Shown one piece after another: positions 52,972 to 61,931 of a stretch of DNA of 64,000 nucleotides (positions within the stretch are counted from its first letter, which is position 1; every line of letters begins with the position of its first letter). The stretch spans positions 434,001 through 498,000 of the forward strand of contig NZ_NIRS01000003.1 of assembly GCF_002934665.1 (NCBI RefSeq). The letters run 5' to 3'. The translations under genes were made by a program, and so were the position numbers. The notes beneath the pieces are model-generated. The model saw only the letters and a program-made list of their open reading frames with translations, was not told the DNA's origin and made no database searches. This stretch comes from Pseudomonas laurylsulfatiphila (GTDB lineage Bacteria; Pseudomonadota; Gammaproteobacteria; Pseudomonadales; Pseudomonadaceae).

Positions 52972-54660
52972 TCAGGCGATATCACGCAACTCCCGCCGCA
53001 AAATTTTGCCCACCGGCGTCATCGGCAGCGACTCACGCAGCACGATGTGCTTCGGTACTTTATACGCCGTGAAGTTCTCCTTGCAGTAAGCCTTCAGCTC
53101 TTCAAGGCTGACCCCCGCTTCACGGGCCACCACGAACAGCTTCACCGCCTCCCCCGACCGTTCGTCAGGCACACCGATGACCGCACAGTTGGCGACGTTC
53201 GGGTGAGCCATCACCACGTCTTCGATCTCGTTCGGGTACACGTTGAAACCCGAGACAATGATCATGTCCTTCTTGCGGTCAACGATGCGCACGAAACCGT
53301 CCGGGTCGATCACCGCAATGTCACCGGACTTGAACCAGCCCTCGGCATCCAGCACTTCGGCCGTGGCTTCAGGTTTCTGCCAGTAGCCCTTCATGATCTG
53401 CGGGCCCTTGATGCACAACTCGCCGCGTTCCCCCAAAGGTTGTTCGACGCCGTCATCGCTGATGACTTTCAATGTGGTGCCCGGCACCGGCAGGCCGACC
53501 GTGCCGATCCGGGACTGCTCGCCATAGGGGTTGGTACAAGCCACCGGCGAGGTTTCGGTCAGGCCGTAACCTTCGGTGATGCGGCAACCGGTCAGTTGTT
53601 CCCAGCGTTCGGCGGTGGCCTTGACCAGTGCGGTGCCACCGGAGTTGGTGAGCTTGAGGCTGGAGAAGTCCAGGGTCTTGAAGTCCGGGTGATCCATCAG
53701 CGCGACGAACAGTGTGTTGAGCCCCAGCAGCGCCGAGAACCGCCAGTTCTTCAGTTCCTTGATGAAGCCGGCGATGTCCCGTGGGTTGGTGATCAGCACG
53801 TTGTGGTTGCCCGTCACCATCATGCACATGCAGTTCGCCGTGAAGGCATAGATGTGGTACAGCGGCAGCGGCGCGATCATCACCTCCTGGCCTTCACGCA
53901 GCAGCGGCTGACCGTCGCTCGCCGACTGGCTGAGGCAGGCCCGTGCCTGCTGCATGTTCGCCACCAGGTTGCCGTGGGTCAGCATCGCGCCCTTGGCCAG
54001 GCCCGTGGTGCCGCCGGTGTATTGCAGTACGGCGATGTCGTCGAGACCGACCTTCAGCGGCTTGATACCCAGGCCACGGCCCATGCGCAACGCGCTCTTG
54101 AAAGAGACGGCCTGGGGCAAGGAATAGTCCGGGACCATCTTCTTGACCTTGCTCACCATAGTGTTGACCAGCCAACCCTTGGCGGTGGGCATCAGGTCGC
54201 CCATCTTCGCTTCGATCAGGTACTGGATGTCGGTGTCGGGGAGCACTTCCTGGACTTTCTGGCCGAACATGTTCAGGTACACCAGCGCCCGGGCACCGGA
54301 ATCCTTGAACTGGTGACGCATTTCCCGCGCGGTGTACAACGGGTTGGTGTTGACCACGATCAACCCGGCGCGCAAGGCGCCGAACACGGCAATGGGGTAA
54401 TGCAGGACGTTGGGCATCTGCACGGCGATGCGGTCACCCGGCACCAGGTCGGTGTGGGCCTGCAGGTAGCCGGCGAAAGCAGCGCTCTGGCGTTCCAGTT
54501 CGGCGTAGGTCAGGGTCACGCCCATGTTGCTGAACGCGGGGCGGTCAGCAAACTTCTTGCAGGAACGCTCGAACACCTCGATCACCGACTTGTAGGCACC
54601 CAGATCGATATCCAGGGGGACGCCGGCCGGGCGTTTGTCATTCCAGAAATCAGGTTGCAT
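52972..54660 (-). CDS. fadD2: long-chain fatty acid-CoA ligase FadD2
   Basis: 562 residues, clear paralogue of the gene at 50887. ATP motif YTGGTTGLAKGAMLTHGNLV, GYGLTETSPVACTN, KSGDIAVIDPDGFVRIVDRK and GKILRRELRD are all intact. In P. aeruginosa FadD1 and FadD2 differ in chain-length preference, so two copies probably widen substrate range. GAGGACAAGAACA precedes the ATG. A lipase gene diverges from it, linking lipid hydrolysis with activation of the released fatty acid. Confidence 0.93.
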   Translation of the reverse strand: MQPDFWNDKRPAGVPLDIDLGAYKSVIEVFERSCKKFADRPAFSNMGVTLTYAELERQSAAFAGYLQAHTDLVPGDRIAVQMPNVLHYPIAVFGALRAGLIVVNTNPLYTAREMRHQFKDSGARALVYLNMFGQKVQEVLPDTDIQYLIEAKMGDLMPTAKGWLVNTMVSKVKKMVPDYSLPQAVSFKSALRMGRGLGIKPLKVGLDDIAVLQYTGGTTGLAKGAMLTHGNLVANMQQARACLSQSASDGQPLLREGQEVMIAPLPLYHIYAFTANCMCMMVTGNHNVLITNPRDIAGFIKELKNWRFSALLGLNTLFVALMDHPDFKTLDFSSLKLTNSGGTALVKATAERWEQLTGCRITEGYGLTETSPVACTNPYGEQSRIGTVGLPVPGTTLKVISDDGVEQPLGERGELCIKGPQIMKGYWQKPEATAEVLDAEGWFKSGDIAVIDPDGFVRIVDRKKDMIIVSGFNVYPNEIEDVVMAHPNVANCAVIGVPDERSGEAVKLFVVAREAGVSLEELKAYCKENFTAYKVPKHIVLRESLPMTPVGKILRRELRDIA

Positions 54661-54899
54661 TGTTCTTGTCCTCTTTACCTGAATCTATCCGGGGCCGCCT
54701 TTCTGTCATTTCTCCCTGATCCCTCAAAGGCAGAAAGCGAAAAGCGGAGCTTCACGGACACTAGCAGCTATGGCGATTCAGGCAAATATGCCCAAACCCG
54801 TCATTGATCGTGTGAATCTTCCTGCCTTGCTGTGGGCTGATCAGACGCATGCAACGGGATGCGCTATACAATGCAACGACTCAGTGCAAAGGAACCGCC

Positions 54900-55844
54900 A
54901 TGATCCATGACACTTTCTGGCTGACCACGAGCGACCACAGTCGCCTATTCGTCAACCAGTGGCTACCCGACGGCAGCCTCAAGGCAATGATTCTGCTGGC
55001 CCATGGCATGGCCGAACACAGCGGCCGCTATGGAGCCCTTGCGGAAAAACTCTGTGATCAGGGCTATGGCGTGTGTGCGCCGGACCTGCGTGGACATGGC
55101 AAAACTGCCGAAAACGGGACCCTGGGGCATTTCGCCGATGACGACGGCTGGTGCAAGGTCGTCAGCGACCTGGCGTGCCTCAACCAGCACATCGGCCAGC
55201 AGCACCCTGGCATACCGATCGTGCTGCTCGGTCACAGCATGGGCAGTTACATTGCCCAGGCCTATCTGCTGCACCACAGTGCCAGCCTGCACGGGGCAAT
55301 CCTCAGCGGCTCGAACTTCCAGCCCGTGGCGCTTTATCGCGCGGCACGGCAAATCGCCCGTTTCGAACGCCTGCGCCAGGGCGGCAAAGGCCGCAGCGCA
55401 TTGATCGAATGGCTGTCGTTCGGTTCGTTCAACAATAAATTCAAACCGGCACGTACGCCGTTCGACTGGCTCAGCCGTGATCCGGCGCAGGTCGACCTGT
55501 ACGTCAACGACCCGCTCTGCGGTTTCCGCTGCACCAATCAACTGTGGATCGATTTGCTCGGCGGCTTGCAGCAAATCAGCAAAGCGTCCAATCTCGCCCA
55601 GATTGACCCGGGCCTGCCGCTGCTGGTGATTGGCGGTGAATGTGATCCGGTGAGCGAAGGCAAACGTCTGAAGGATCTGGCCGACGCGTTGCGGGCGGCC
55701 GGCAGCCGGCACCTGCAACTGACCGTTTACCCGCAGGCACGGCACGAACTGTTCAACGAAAGCAACCGCGATGAAATCGTCGCCGATGTGCTGAACTGGA
55801 TCGCCCAGGTCTTGAGCACCCCTCGGCCGCACCGATCCGAATAG
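54900..55844 (+). CDS. alpha/beta-hydrolase, monoacylglycerol lipase-like
   Basis: 314 residues. Lysophospholipase/monoacylglycerol lipase-type fold: LLAHGMAEHSGRYGALAEKL (oxyanion HG), GHSMGSYIAQAYLL with the nucleophile Ser, Asp in IGGECDPVSEG and His in PQARHELFNES. No signal peptide. AAAGGA six bases upstream supports the start. It diverges from fadD2 and runs into the MaoC gene 42 bases later, so it may release acyl chains for FadD2/FadD1. Confidence 0.92.
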   Translation: MIHDTFWLTTSDHSRLFVNQWLPDGSLKAMILLAHGMAEHSGRYGALAEKLCDQGYGVCAPDLRGHGKTAENGTLGHFADDDGWCKVVSDLACLNQHIGQQHPGIPIVLLGHSMGSYIAQAYLLHHSASLHGAILSGSNFQPVALYRAARQIARFERLRQGGKGRSALIEWLSFGSFNNKFKPARTPFDWLSRDPAQVDLYVNDPLCGFRCTNQLWIDLLGGLQQISKASNLAQIDPGLPLLVIGGECDPVSEGKRLKDLADALRAAGSRHLQLTVYPQARHELFNESNRDEIVADVLNWIAQVLSTPRPHRSE

Positions 55845-55886
55845 TTTTTTTGTGAATTATTTAATTCGTCACAGGAATTGAGACAG

Positions 55887-56357
55887 ATGACCCAGGTTAC
55901 CAACACCCCTTACGAAGCCCTTGAAGTGGGCCAGACCGCCAGCTTCAGCAAGACGGTCGAAGAGCGTGACATCCAGTTGTTCGCCGCGATGTCCGGCGAT
56001 CACAACCCGGTGCACCTGGATGCCGAATACGCCGCCAGCACCATGTTCAAGGAGCGCATCGCCCACGGTATGTTCAGCGGAGCGTTGATCAGCGCGGCGG
56101 TCGCCTGCGAATTGCCTGGGCCGGGCACCATCTACATCGGCCAGACAATGAGCTTTCAGAAACCGGTGAAGATCGGTGACACCCTGACCGTGCGCCTGGA
56201 AATTCTGGAAAAACTGCCGAAGTTTCGCGTACGCATTGCCACTCGCGTGTTCAATCAGCGGGATGAACTGGTGGTGGATGGCGAAGCGGAAATCCTCGCG
56301 CCACGCAAGCAACAGAGCGTGACGTTGACGGAGCTGCCGGCGATCAGCATCGGTTGA
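55887..56357 (+). CDS. phaJ1: MaoC family (R)-specific enoyl-CoA hydratase, PhaJ1-like
   Basis: 156 residues, single hot-dog fold. The hydratase-2 motif is complete: FAAMSGDHNPVHLDAEYA with Asp and His, followed by FKERIAHGMFSGALISAAVA. It converts trans-2-enoyl-CoA to (R)-3-hydroxyacyl-CoA, linking beta-oxidation to polyhydroxyalkanoate synthesis. Position after the lipase and beside fadD2 equals the PA3302 (phaJ1) place of P. aeruginosa, as I recall. ATG at 55887 has AGGA upstream. Confidence 0.85.
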   Translation: MTQVTNTPYEALEVGQTASFSKTVEERDIQLFAAMSGDHNPVHLDAEYAASTMFKERIAHGMFSGALISAAVACELPGPGTIYIGQTMSFQKPVKIGDTLTVRLEILEKLPKFRVRIATRVFNQRDELVVDGEAEILAPRKQQSVTLTELPAISIG

Positions 56358-56374
56358 TCGAAGGGTCAAAAACA

Positions 56375-56465
56375 CTGTGGGAGCGAGCCTGCTCACGAAG
56401 GCGGCGTGTCAGTCACTATTAATGGTGACTGTCAGACCGCATTCGCGAGCAGGCTCGCTCCCACA
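56375..56465. repeat. REP pair (inverted)
   Basis: CTGTGGGAGCGAGCCTGCTC near 56376 and GAGCAGGCTCGCTCCCACAT near 56446, between convergent genes. Confidence 0.9.
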
Positions 56466-56486
56466 TTGACTTCAGCTCAGCCAGGC

Positions 56487-56954
56487 TTACGAACGCGCAC
56501 GCGCCTGGTTTCGCAGGGCCTTGACCTGATCGTGATTGCGTTGCACGCCATGGTACTGGCGCTCAACCAGGTCACGAATGCCCACCAGGTTGTGCTTGTT
56601 GATTTTCTCCATGGCGTCACGATAAGCCTTCAACGCATGGTCTTCACCACGCTCGGCTTCATTGAGCACGGCCTCCTCGCCCTTGCCGGTGAACATCGAC
56701 TTCACGTCGACCCAGCGACGGTGCAGGTCACCGCTGACACTGGTTGAGGTTTCCGGATCGCCACCCATTGAACGCACCGCGGACTGCAACTCCGCAGCGG
56801 CCGTAGCACAATCGGTCGAACGATTGATAAACAGGGTTTTGAGTTCAGGGTGCTTGATATCTTCAGCGCAAGTCTTGAACCCGGCCTGACCGTCCTTGCT
56901 GGTTTCAATCAGGTCATTGAGTACAGAAATCGCTTCTTTATTCATGTCAGTCAT
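56487..56954 (-). CDS. PA2169-type four-helix bundle protein (DUF2383)
   Basis: 155 residues. ISVLNDLIETSKDGQAGFKT, CAEDIKHPELKTLFINRSTD, and the GDLHRRWVDVKSMFTGKGEE and ERGEDHALKAYRDAMEK segments place it in the ferritin-like DUF2383 group, which includes stress-induced Pseudomonas proteins. Glu and His residues that could bind iron are present (ERGED..., YH). Function unsettled. The ATG at 56954 or 56945 may be the start. The next 200 bases (56955-57156) are AT-rich and hold only promoters. Confidence 0.85.
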   Translation of the reverse strand: MTDMNKEAISVLNDLIETSKDGQAGFKTCAEDIKHPELKTLFINRSTDCATAAAELQSAVRSMGGDPETSTSVSGDLHRRWVDVKSMFTGKGEEAVLNEAERGEDHALKAYRDAMEKINKHNLVGIRDLVERQYHGVQRNHDQVKALRNQARARS

Positions 56955-57156
56955 TTTTCAATTCCTTCGGTTGATGAAAGATGCAATGAGTACTGCACCC
57001 TGCATGCCAGCTCGGAATTGTTTAACTATTCGTTATTTTTCAAACAGTTACCAATTAACGAAAAATCTGTATCCGTTTTATTTGCATGATCTGTCATTTG
57101 GCCTGCATGCAGAATGCCTGTATTTTCCAGACTGACTGAATCAAGACGACCGATCG

Positions 57157-57393
57157 ATGAATCCTGAAAAGCTCGAACTGCTGATCACCCGTGAAATGCC
57201 CTTCGGCAAATACAAGGGTCGAATCATTGCCGACCTGCCCGGCCCTTACCTGAACTGGTTCGCCCGGGAGGGTTTTCCTCACGGCGAATTGGGCGGCTTG
57301 CTGGCCCTGATGCAGGAAATCGATCACAACGGTTTGTCGGACTTGCTCGAACCGCTGCGCGCCAAACACGGCAAACCGGCCCCGCGTCACTGA
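57157..57393 (+). CDS. DUF3820 family protein
   Basis: 78 residues. MPFGKYKGRIIADLPGPYLN and the following WFAREGFPHGELGGLLALM are the DUF3820 signature (labelled quorum-sensing-regulated virulence factor in databases from one P. aeruginosa structure). The fold is a small helical domain; role unknown. It precedes the class V aminotransferase by 20 bases, so both may share a transcript. Confidence 0.9.
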   Translation: MNPEKLELLITREMPFGKYKGRIIADLPGPYLNWFAREGFPHGELGGLLALMQEIDHNGLSDLLEPLRAKHGKPAPRH

Positions 57394-57413
57394 ATCACCT
57401 ACCGAGCACCCTC

Positions 57414-58595
57414 ATGCCTGACAACACTCGCCGCGCCCGTGATGAAGCCTTCTGGCAAACCTTTGCCGACCGCTACGATGTCGAACCCGGCCCGCTCAAC
57501 CTGGAGAACGGTTACTTCGGACGCATGTCGCGCACGGTCGTGGAGGAGTACCAACGCAACATCGAGCTGATCAATCGCAGCAATTCGGTGTACGTGCGCC
57601 AGCGCTTCGAACAGGGCGACAGCCTGAAGATCCGTGCGCAACTGGCCAGGTTGACAGGCGTCCCCGCCGACAGCATCGCCCTGACCCGCAACGCGTCGGA
57701 AGGTTTGCAGTCGCTGATCCGCAACTACAACCGTCTGCAGCCCGGCGATCAGGTACTGGTTTGCGATCTGGAATACGACACGGTCAAAGGCGCCATGCGC
57801 TGGCTGGCGCGTAATCGCGGCGTTGAAGTGATCGAAATCGAACACGCACACCCGGCCACCTTCGACAGCCTGCTGAACACCTACCGCGAAACCTTCGCCC
57901 GGCACCCACGGCTGAAGTTGATGGCCCTGACCCACGTCACTCATCGCACGGGCCTGGTGATGCCGGTGCAGGCGATTGCGGCCGCGGCGAAGGAACAGGG
58001 GATTGACGTCATCCTCGACGGTGCCCATGCCCTCGGCCAACTCGAATTTGACCTGACCGAACTGGGTATCGCCTTCGCCGGCTACAACCTGCACAAGTGG
58101 ATCGGTGCACCGCTGACGCTCGGCTACATCTACATTGCTCCCGAACGCCTGGCTGACATCGACCCGGACATGGGCGAGATGCACTTCCCGGCCACTGACA
58201 TTCGCGCCCGAACCTCGTACAGCACCCCCAACATCCCGGCGCTGCTGACCCTGCCGCTGGTGCTCGAAGAACATTGGGCGATGGGAGGAGCCGCGGCCAA
58301 GGGCGCACGGCTTAATTATCTGCGCAACCTGTGGGTGCGCGAAGTTCGCGAACTTCCGGGCATCGAGGTGTTGACCCCGGATGATCCACGGCTGTATTGC
58401 GGCATCACCTCGATGCGCTTTACCCAACAGGCCGATCAACAGGTGATGGTCGAAAGGCTGCTCAACGACTACAACCTGTTCACCGTGGTGCGCAGTGGCG
58501 CGGCTTGCGGGCCGTGCATCCGCGTGACGCCGGGATTGACCAGCACTGCCGACCATATGCAGCAGTTGATCATCGCGCTGAAAGAACTGCGCTGA
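57414..58595 (+). CDS. class V aminotransferase, isopenicillin N epimerase-like
   Basis: 393 residues. PLP enzyme of the NifS/epimerase group: LENGYFGRMSRTVVEEYQRN, LTRNASEGLQSLIRNYNRLQ, VILDGAHALGQLEFDLTELG (PLP Asp) and the Schiff-base Lys in YNLHKWIGAPLTLGY. No sulfur-carrier or tRNA-thiolation motif is seen, so a cysteine desulfurase is unlikely. Natural substrate unknown. No signal peptide is visible, although many relatives are exported. Confidence 0.88.
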   Translation: MPDNTRRARDEAFWQTFADRYDVEPGPLNLENGYFGRMSRTVVEEYQRNIELINRSNSVYVRQRFEQGDSLKIRAQLARLTGVPADSIALTRNASEGLQSLIRNYNRLQPGDQVLVCDLEYDTVKGAMRWLARNRGVEVIEIEHAHPATFDSLLNTYRETFARHPRLKLMALTHVTHRTGLVMPVQAIAAAAKEQGIDVILDGAHALGQLEFDLTELGIAFAGYNLHKWIGAPLTLGYIYIAPERLADIDPDMGEMHFPATDIRARTSYSTPNIPALLTLPLVLEEHWAMGGAAAKGARLNYLRNLWVREVRELPGIEVLTPDDPRLYCGITSMRFTQQADQQVMVERLLNDYNLFTVVRSGAACGPCIRVTPGLTSTADHMQQLIIALKELR

Positions 58596-58605
58596 ACACT
58601 CACCA

Positions 58606-58754
58606 TTGTGGGAGCGAGCTTGCTCGCGATGGTCGTGAACGATAACGGGTGAAACCTGATGCCCAGTGTCGCCCTCGGGTTTTTCGCGAGCAGGCTCGCT
58701 CCTACAAGGGTTAACGCCGAACCTGTGGGAGCGGGCTTGCTCGCTCCCACAGGG
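58606..58754. repeat. REP cluster, three units
   Basis: TGTGGGAGCGAGCTTGCTCG (58607), CGCGAGCAGGCTCGCTCCTA (58685) and CTGTGGGAGCGGGCTTGCTC with a directly adjoining GCTCCCACAG (58720-58753). The third copy is a palindrome in itself, likely a fusion of two arms with the spacer lost. Confidence 0.88.
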
Positions 58755-58787
58755 GGTATGAGCCGATCCAGGCCATTTTTTTCAGGC

Positions 58788-58820
58788 AAAAAAAAACGGT
58801 GCACCGACCAAGCGCACCGT
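58788..58820 (-). terminator. eda terminator
   Basis: ACGGTGC (58797-58803) and GCACCGT (58814-58820) form the stem; a T-run follows on the minus strand at 58788-58796. Confidence 0.88.
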
Positions 58821-58859
58821 AAAGCCGTAGAACACACAACGAAGTGTAGGGTGAAGCGA

Positions 58860-59525
58860 TCAGTCCAGCAGCGCCAGGGCCTCGGCGGTGCATTCCTGAA
58901 TGCGAGCCCAGTCGCCGTTCTTGATCCACTCCGGATCAAGCATCCAGCTACCGCCCACGCACATGACGTTTTTCAGCGCCATGTAGCTCTTGATGTTGGC
59001 AGGTCCCACGCCGCCGGTCGGGCAGAATTTCACTTCGCCGAACGGGCCGCCCAACGCCTTGATGGCCGCAACGCCACCGCTGACTTCGGCCGGGAACAGC
59101 TTGAAGCGGCGGTAACCCAGGCCGTAGCCTTCCATGATGCCCGAGGCATTGCTGATGCCTGGCAACAGTGGAATCGGGCTGGCGACACTGGCTTCCAGCA
59201 AGTCGCGGGTGATGCCCGGCGTGACGATGAACTGCGAACCCGCCGCTTCCGCCGCCGCCAGCATCTGGCGATCCAGCACGGTGCCGGCACCGGTCACCAG
59301 TTCCGGACGCTGCTCGCGCAGAATCTGGATGGCCTTGAGGCCGAATTGCGAACGCAGGGTCACTTCCAGGGCTGTCAGGCCACCGGCCGCGAGCGCGTCG
59401 GCCAGCGGCAGGACGTCCTGCTCGCGGGCGATGGTGATCACCGGCAGGATCCGCGCTTTCGCGCAGAGGCTGTCGATCAGGGCAACTTTGTCCGCCATGG
59501 AAACGGTCGGGGATGGGTTTGTCAT
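58860..59525 (-). CDS. eda: KDPG aldolase (2-dehydro-3-deoxyphosphogluconate aldolase)
   Basis: 221 residues. It splits 2-keto-3-deoxy-6-phosphogluconate into pyruvate and glyceraldehyde-3-phosphate, the last step of the Entner-Doudoroff route. Glu in LEVTLRS and the Schiff-base Lys in RFKLFPAEVSGG are present, as is VKFCPTGGV. AAGGA nine bases upstream supports 59525. An ATG at 59546 overlaps the pgl stop by ATGA and would add seven residues (MSQGTAA). Last gene of the zwf-pgl-eda operon. Confidence 0.96.
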   Translation of the reverse strand: MTNPSPTVSMADKVALIDSLCAKARILPVITIAREQDVLPLADALAAGGLTALEVTLRSQFGLKAIQILREQRPELVTGAGTVLDRQMLAAAEAAGSQFIVTPGITRDLLEASVASPIPLLPGISNASGIMEGYGLGYRRFKLFPAEVSGGVAAIKALGGPFGEVKFCPTGGVGPANIKSYMALKNVMCVGGSWMLDPEWIKNGDWARIQECTAEALALLD

Positions 59526-59542
59526 AGCGGCTGTTCCTTGGC

Positions 59543-60256
59543 TCATGGGCACCAGAAAATCTCTAACGTGGGTTGCAGAAATGCGCGCACCGGCATTGCG
59601 GCGACATCGTCGCCGGCCAGTGCGGTACTCAGGGTGGTCAGCTTGGACTGACCGGAAATCGATAGAGCCTTGTGCTTGGCCGAGGCCAGCAGCGCGCGAC
59701 TCATGGTCAGGCGCTGATGCGGCACGGTCGGCGCCAGCATCGGCCAGCAACGACGCACGCCATCTGCCTGCAATGCCTCGGCAAGGTTCGGGCTGTTGGG
59801 GAACAGCGACGCGGTGTGGCCGTCATCGCCCATGCCGAGGATCAGCACGTCGATCACCGGCAGTTCGGACAGCAAGCGGTCGGCCTGCTCAGCCGCCTGT
59901 TCAAGGTTGGCGCTGGCGCTGTACAGGCTCAGGAACTGCGCCTTGGCCGCAGGACCTTGCAACAGATAACGCTTGATCAGGCCCGCGTTGCTGTCGGCGT
60001 GTTCCACCGGCACCCAGCGCTCGTCGGCCAGGCTGACCACCACGTTCGACCAGTCCAGCGACTGCTTGGCCAGGTGCTGGAAAAACGCCACCGGACTGCG
60101 GCCACCGGAGACCACCAGGGTCGCAGTGCCCTGGGTGTCGATCGCGTCGCTGAGTTTTTTCGCCACGCTCAGTGCCAGGCTTTCAGCCAGCAGCACCGGG
60201 CTCTTGAACGCATGGGCGCTGACGCCCTGCGGCAGTTTCAAATCAGATATCGCCAT
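59543..60256 (-). CDS. pgl: 6-phosphogluconolactonase
   Basis: 237 residues. Hydrolyses 6-phosphogluconolactone to 6-phosphogluconate. Segments [40 protein letters not shown] and [20 protein letters not shown] are the DevB-type sugar-phosphate lactonase signature. It overlaps the end of zwf by 14 bases and precedes eda, so the three genes form one tightly packed operon. Confidence 0.96.
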   Translation of the reverse strand: MAISDLKLPQGVSAHAFKSPVLLAESLALSVAKKLSDAIDTQGTATLVVSGGRSPVAFFQHLAKQSLDWSNVVVSLADERWVPVEHADSNAGLIKRYLLQGPAAKAQFLSLYSASANLEQAAEQADRLLSELPVIDVLILGMGDDGHTASLFPNSPNLAEALQADGVRRCWPMLAPTVPHQRLTMSRALLASAKHKALSISGQSKLTTLSTALAGDDVAAMPVRAFLQPTLEIFWCP

Positions 60257-61712
60257 ACCACGACCTCCCGTCCCGCGTGATCAGAGCAATAGAGCTCATC
60301 GGCCCCCAGGACCCGGCCGCGTACGGCTTGGGCGCATCACCGGATTTTTTCCACCCGGCGATCAACTGGTCACACCACTTCCACGCGGCTTCGATTTCAT
60401 CTTTACGGACAAACAGGTTCTGATTGCCGCGCATCACTTCCAGCAACAACCGCTCGTAGGCATCGGGAATCCGTGCGCTGCTCCAGGTGTCGGAAAAATT
60501 CAGCTGCAACGGACCGCTGCGCAGCTGCATGCCTTTGTCCAGGCCTTGGTCTTTGGTCATCACACGCAAGGAAATGCCTTCGTCCGGCTGCAGGCGGATA
60601 ATCAGCTTGTTGCTGATTTGCAGGCGCTGCTCGGGAGCGAAGATGTAGTGCGACGGTTCCTTGAAGTGGATGACGATCTGCGACAGTTTCTGCGGCATGC
60701 GCTTGCCGGTACGCAGGTAAAACGGCACGCCGGCCCAGCGCCAGTTGCGGATGTCGGCACGCAGGGCGACAAAGGTTTCGGTATCGCTCTGGGTGTTGGA
60801 ATTGGGTTCTTCCAGGTACCCCGGCACCGCTTTGCCTTCGCTGTAGCCGGCGATGTACTGGCCGCGCACCACCTGGGTGGTCAGGCCTTCCGGGCTGATC
60901 GGCGCCAGGGCCTTGAGCACCTTGACCTTCTCGTCACGGATGCTGTCGGCGGACAGGTCGGCCGGCGGGTCCATGGCGATCAGGCAGAGCAGTTGCAGCA
61001 GGTGGTTCTGGATCATGTCGCGCAGCTGGCCGGCCTTGTCGAAGTAACCCCAGCGGCCTTCGATGCCGACCTTCTCGGCCACAGTGATTTCCACGTGGGA
61101 GATGTAATTCTGGTTCCACTGGGTTTCGAACAGGCTGTTGGCGAAACGCAGGGCGATCAGGTTCTGGACGGTCTCTTTGCCCAGGTAGTGGTCGATGCGG
61201 TAGGTGCGGTTCTCCGGGAAGAACTGCGCCACGGCGTCGTTGACCTTGCGCGAGGATTCCAGGTCCGAACCGATGGGCTTTTCCAGCACCACGCGGGTGT
61301 TTTGCGCCAGGCCGACCTTGGCCAGGTTCTCGCAGATTGCGCCGTAGACGGCGGCCGGCGTGGCGAAGTAGGCAATGACCCGTTGCGTGGTACCGGCCAC
61401 TTCGGCCAGGGCCACATAATCTTCGGACTTGAGGAAGTCGACGTGCAGGTAGCTCAGGCGCGCCAGAAAGCGCTCGAGCACGGCTTCATCCAGCTCTTTG
61501 GCACCGACATAGCGGCGAAGCTCGGAGGCAATGAACGTCAGGTGTTCCTGCTCGCTGCCCGGCTCACGGGCCAGCGCGATGATCCGCGTGTCCTCGTGCA
61601 ACAGGCCGGCGCCGTCGAGTTGATAAAGGGCAGGAAACAGCTTGCGCAAGGCCAGATCGCCAAGGGCGCCGAACAAGGCAAAGGTGCACGGTTCAACCGT
61701 AATCGAGAGCAT
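60243..61712 (-). CDS. zwf: glucose-6-phosphate 1-dehydrogenase
   Basis: 489 residues. Oxidises glucose-6-phosphate with NADP+ (or NAD+). The Rossmann start [20 protein letters not shown] and the active-site segment [14 protein letters not shown] are intact; [15 protein letters not shown] binds the sugar phosphate. First gene of the zwf-pgl-eda operon, divergent from hexR, whose product represses it until KDPG accumulates. Pseudomonads carry several zwf genes; this is the hexR-linked one. Confidence 0.97.
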   Translation of the reverse strand: MLSITVEPCTFALFGALGDLALRKLFPALYQLDGAGLLHEDTRIIALAREPGSEQEHLTFIASELRRYVGAKELDEAVLERFLARLSYLHVDFLKSEDYVALAEVAGTTQRVIAYFATPAAVYGAICENLAKVGLAQNTRVVLEKPIGSDLESSRKVNDAVAQFFPENRTYRIDHYLGKETVQNLIALRFANSLFETQWNQNYISHVEITVAEKVGIEGRWGYFDKAGQLRDMIQNHLLQLLCLIAMDPPADLSADSIRDEKVKVLKALAPISPEGLTTQVVRGQYIAGYSEGKAVPGYLEEPNSNTQSDTETFVALRADIRNWRWAGVPFYLRTGKRMPQKLSQIVIHFKEPSHYIFAPEQRLQISNKLIIRLQPDEGISLRVMTKDQGLDKGMQLRSGPLQLNFSDTWSSARIPDAYERLLLEVMRGNQNLFVRKDEIEAAWKWCDQLIAGWKKSGDAPKPYAAGSWGPMSSIALITRDGRSWYGDI

Positions 61713-61772
61713 GATGTTTGTTCTTTTATCAAGTTAAGCTACAAATACCTTTTTTCAAGGCATCACTCAAGG

Positions 61773-61801
61773 GAAAATGTAGTAATAACCACAACATTTT
61801 C
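61773..61801. promoter_or_regulatory. putative HexR operator
   Basis: GAAAATGT (61773-61780) and ACATTTTC (61794-61801) are perfect inverted arms around 13 bases. Inside is TGTAGTAATAACCACA (61778-61793), close to the TGTARTNNNAYTACA-type HexR pattern. It lies 61-89 bases upstream of zwf and would also control hexR. Confidence 0.65.
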
Positions 61802-61862
61802 GCAAAATACAGATTCCGAGTGGTGGTCGGTCGGAGCCATCAGTAGGATAGGCCACCGTCAT

Positions 61863-61885
61863 GGGCCTCACCAAAGGCCCTTTTT
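61863..61885 (+). terminator. terminator-like hairpin in hexR leader
   Basis: GGGCCT (61863-61868) and AGGCCC (61875-61880) form a stem with a 6-base loop followed by TTTTT, 47 bases before the hexR ATG. A transcript from the shared promoter region toward hexR would have to pass it. Confidence 0.6.
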
Positions 61886-61931
61886 GCATTAGCCGCGCGC
61901 TTATCCGCGCCGGTGAATCAAGGATACTTAT

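Noticed and set aside
52930..54807. 625-codon + strand ORF opposite fadD2 (likewise 51034-52662 opposite fadD1 and 36276-37649 opposite gntT)
   Set aside because: Long antisense frames are expected from high-GC codon use. Their translations are rich in His, Gln, Arg and Asp with no family pattern, while the opposite strand encodes complete known enzymes.
58606..58754. Possible CRISPR-like array
   Set aside because: The units are inverted REP arms of irregular spacing, without constant-length unique spacers or cas genes.
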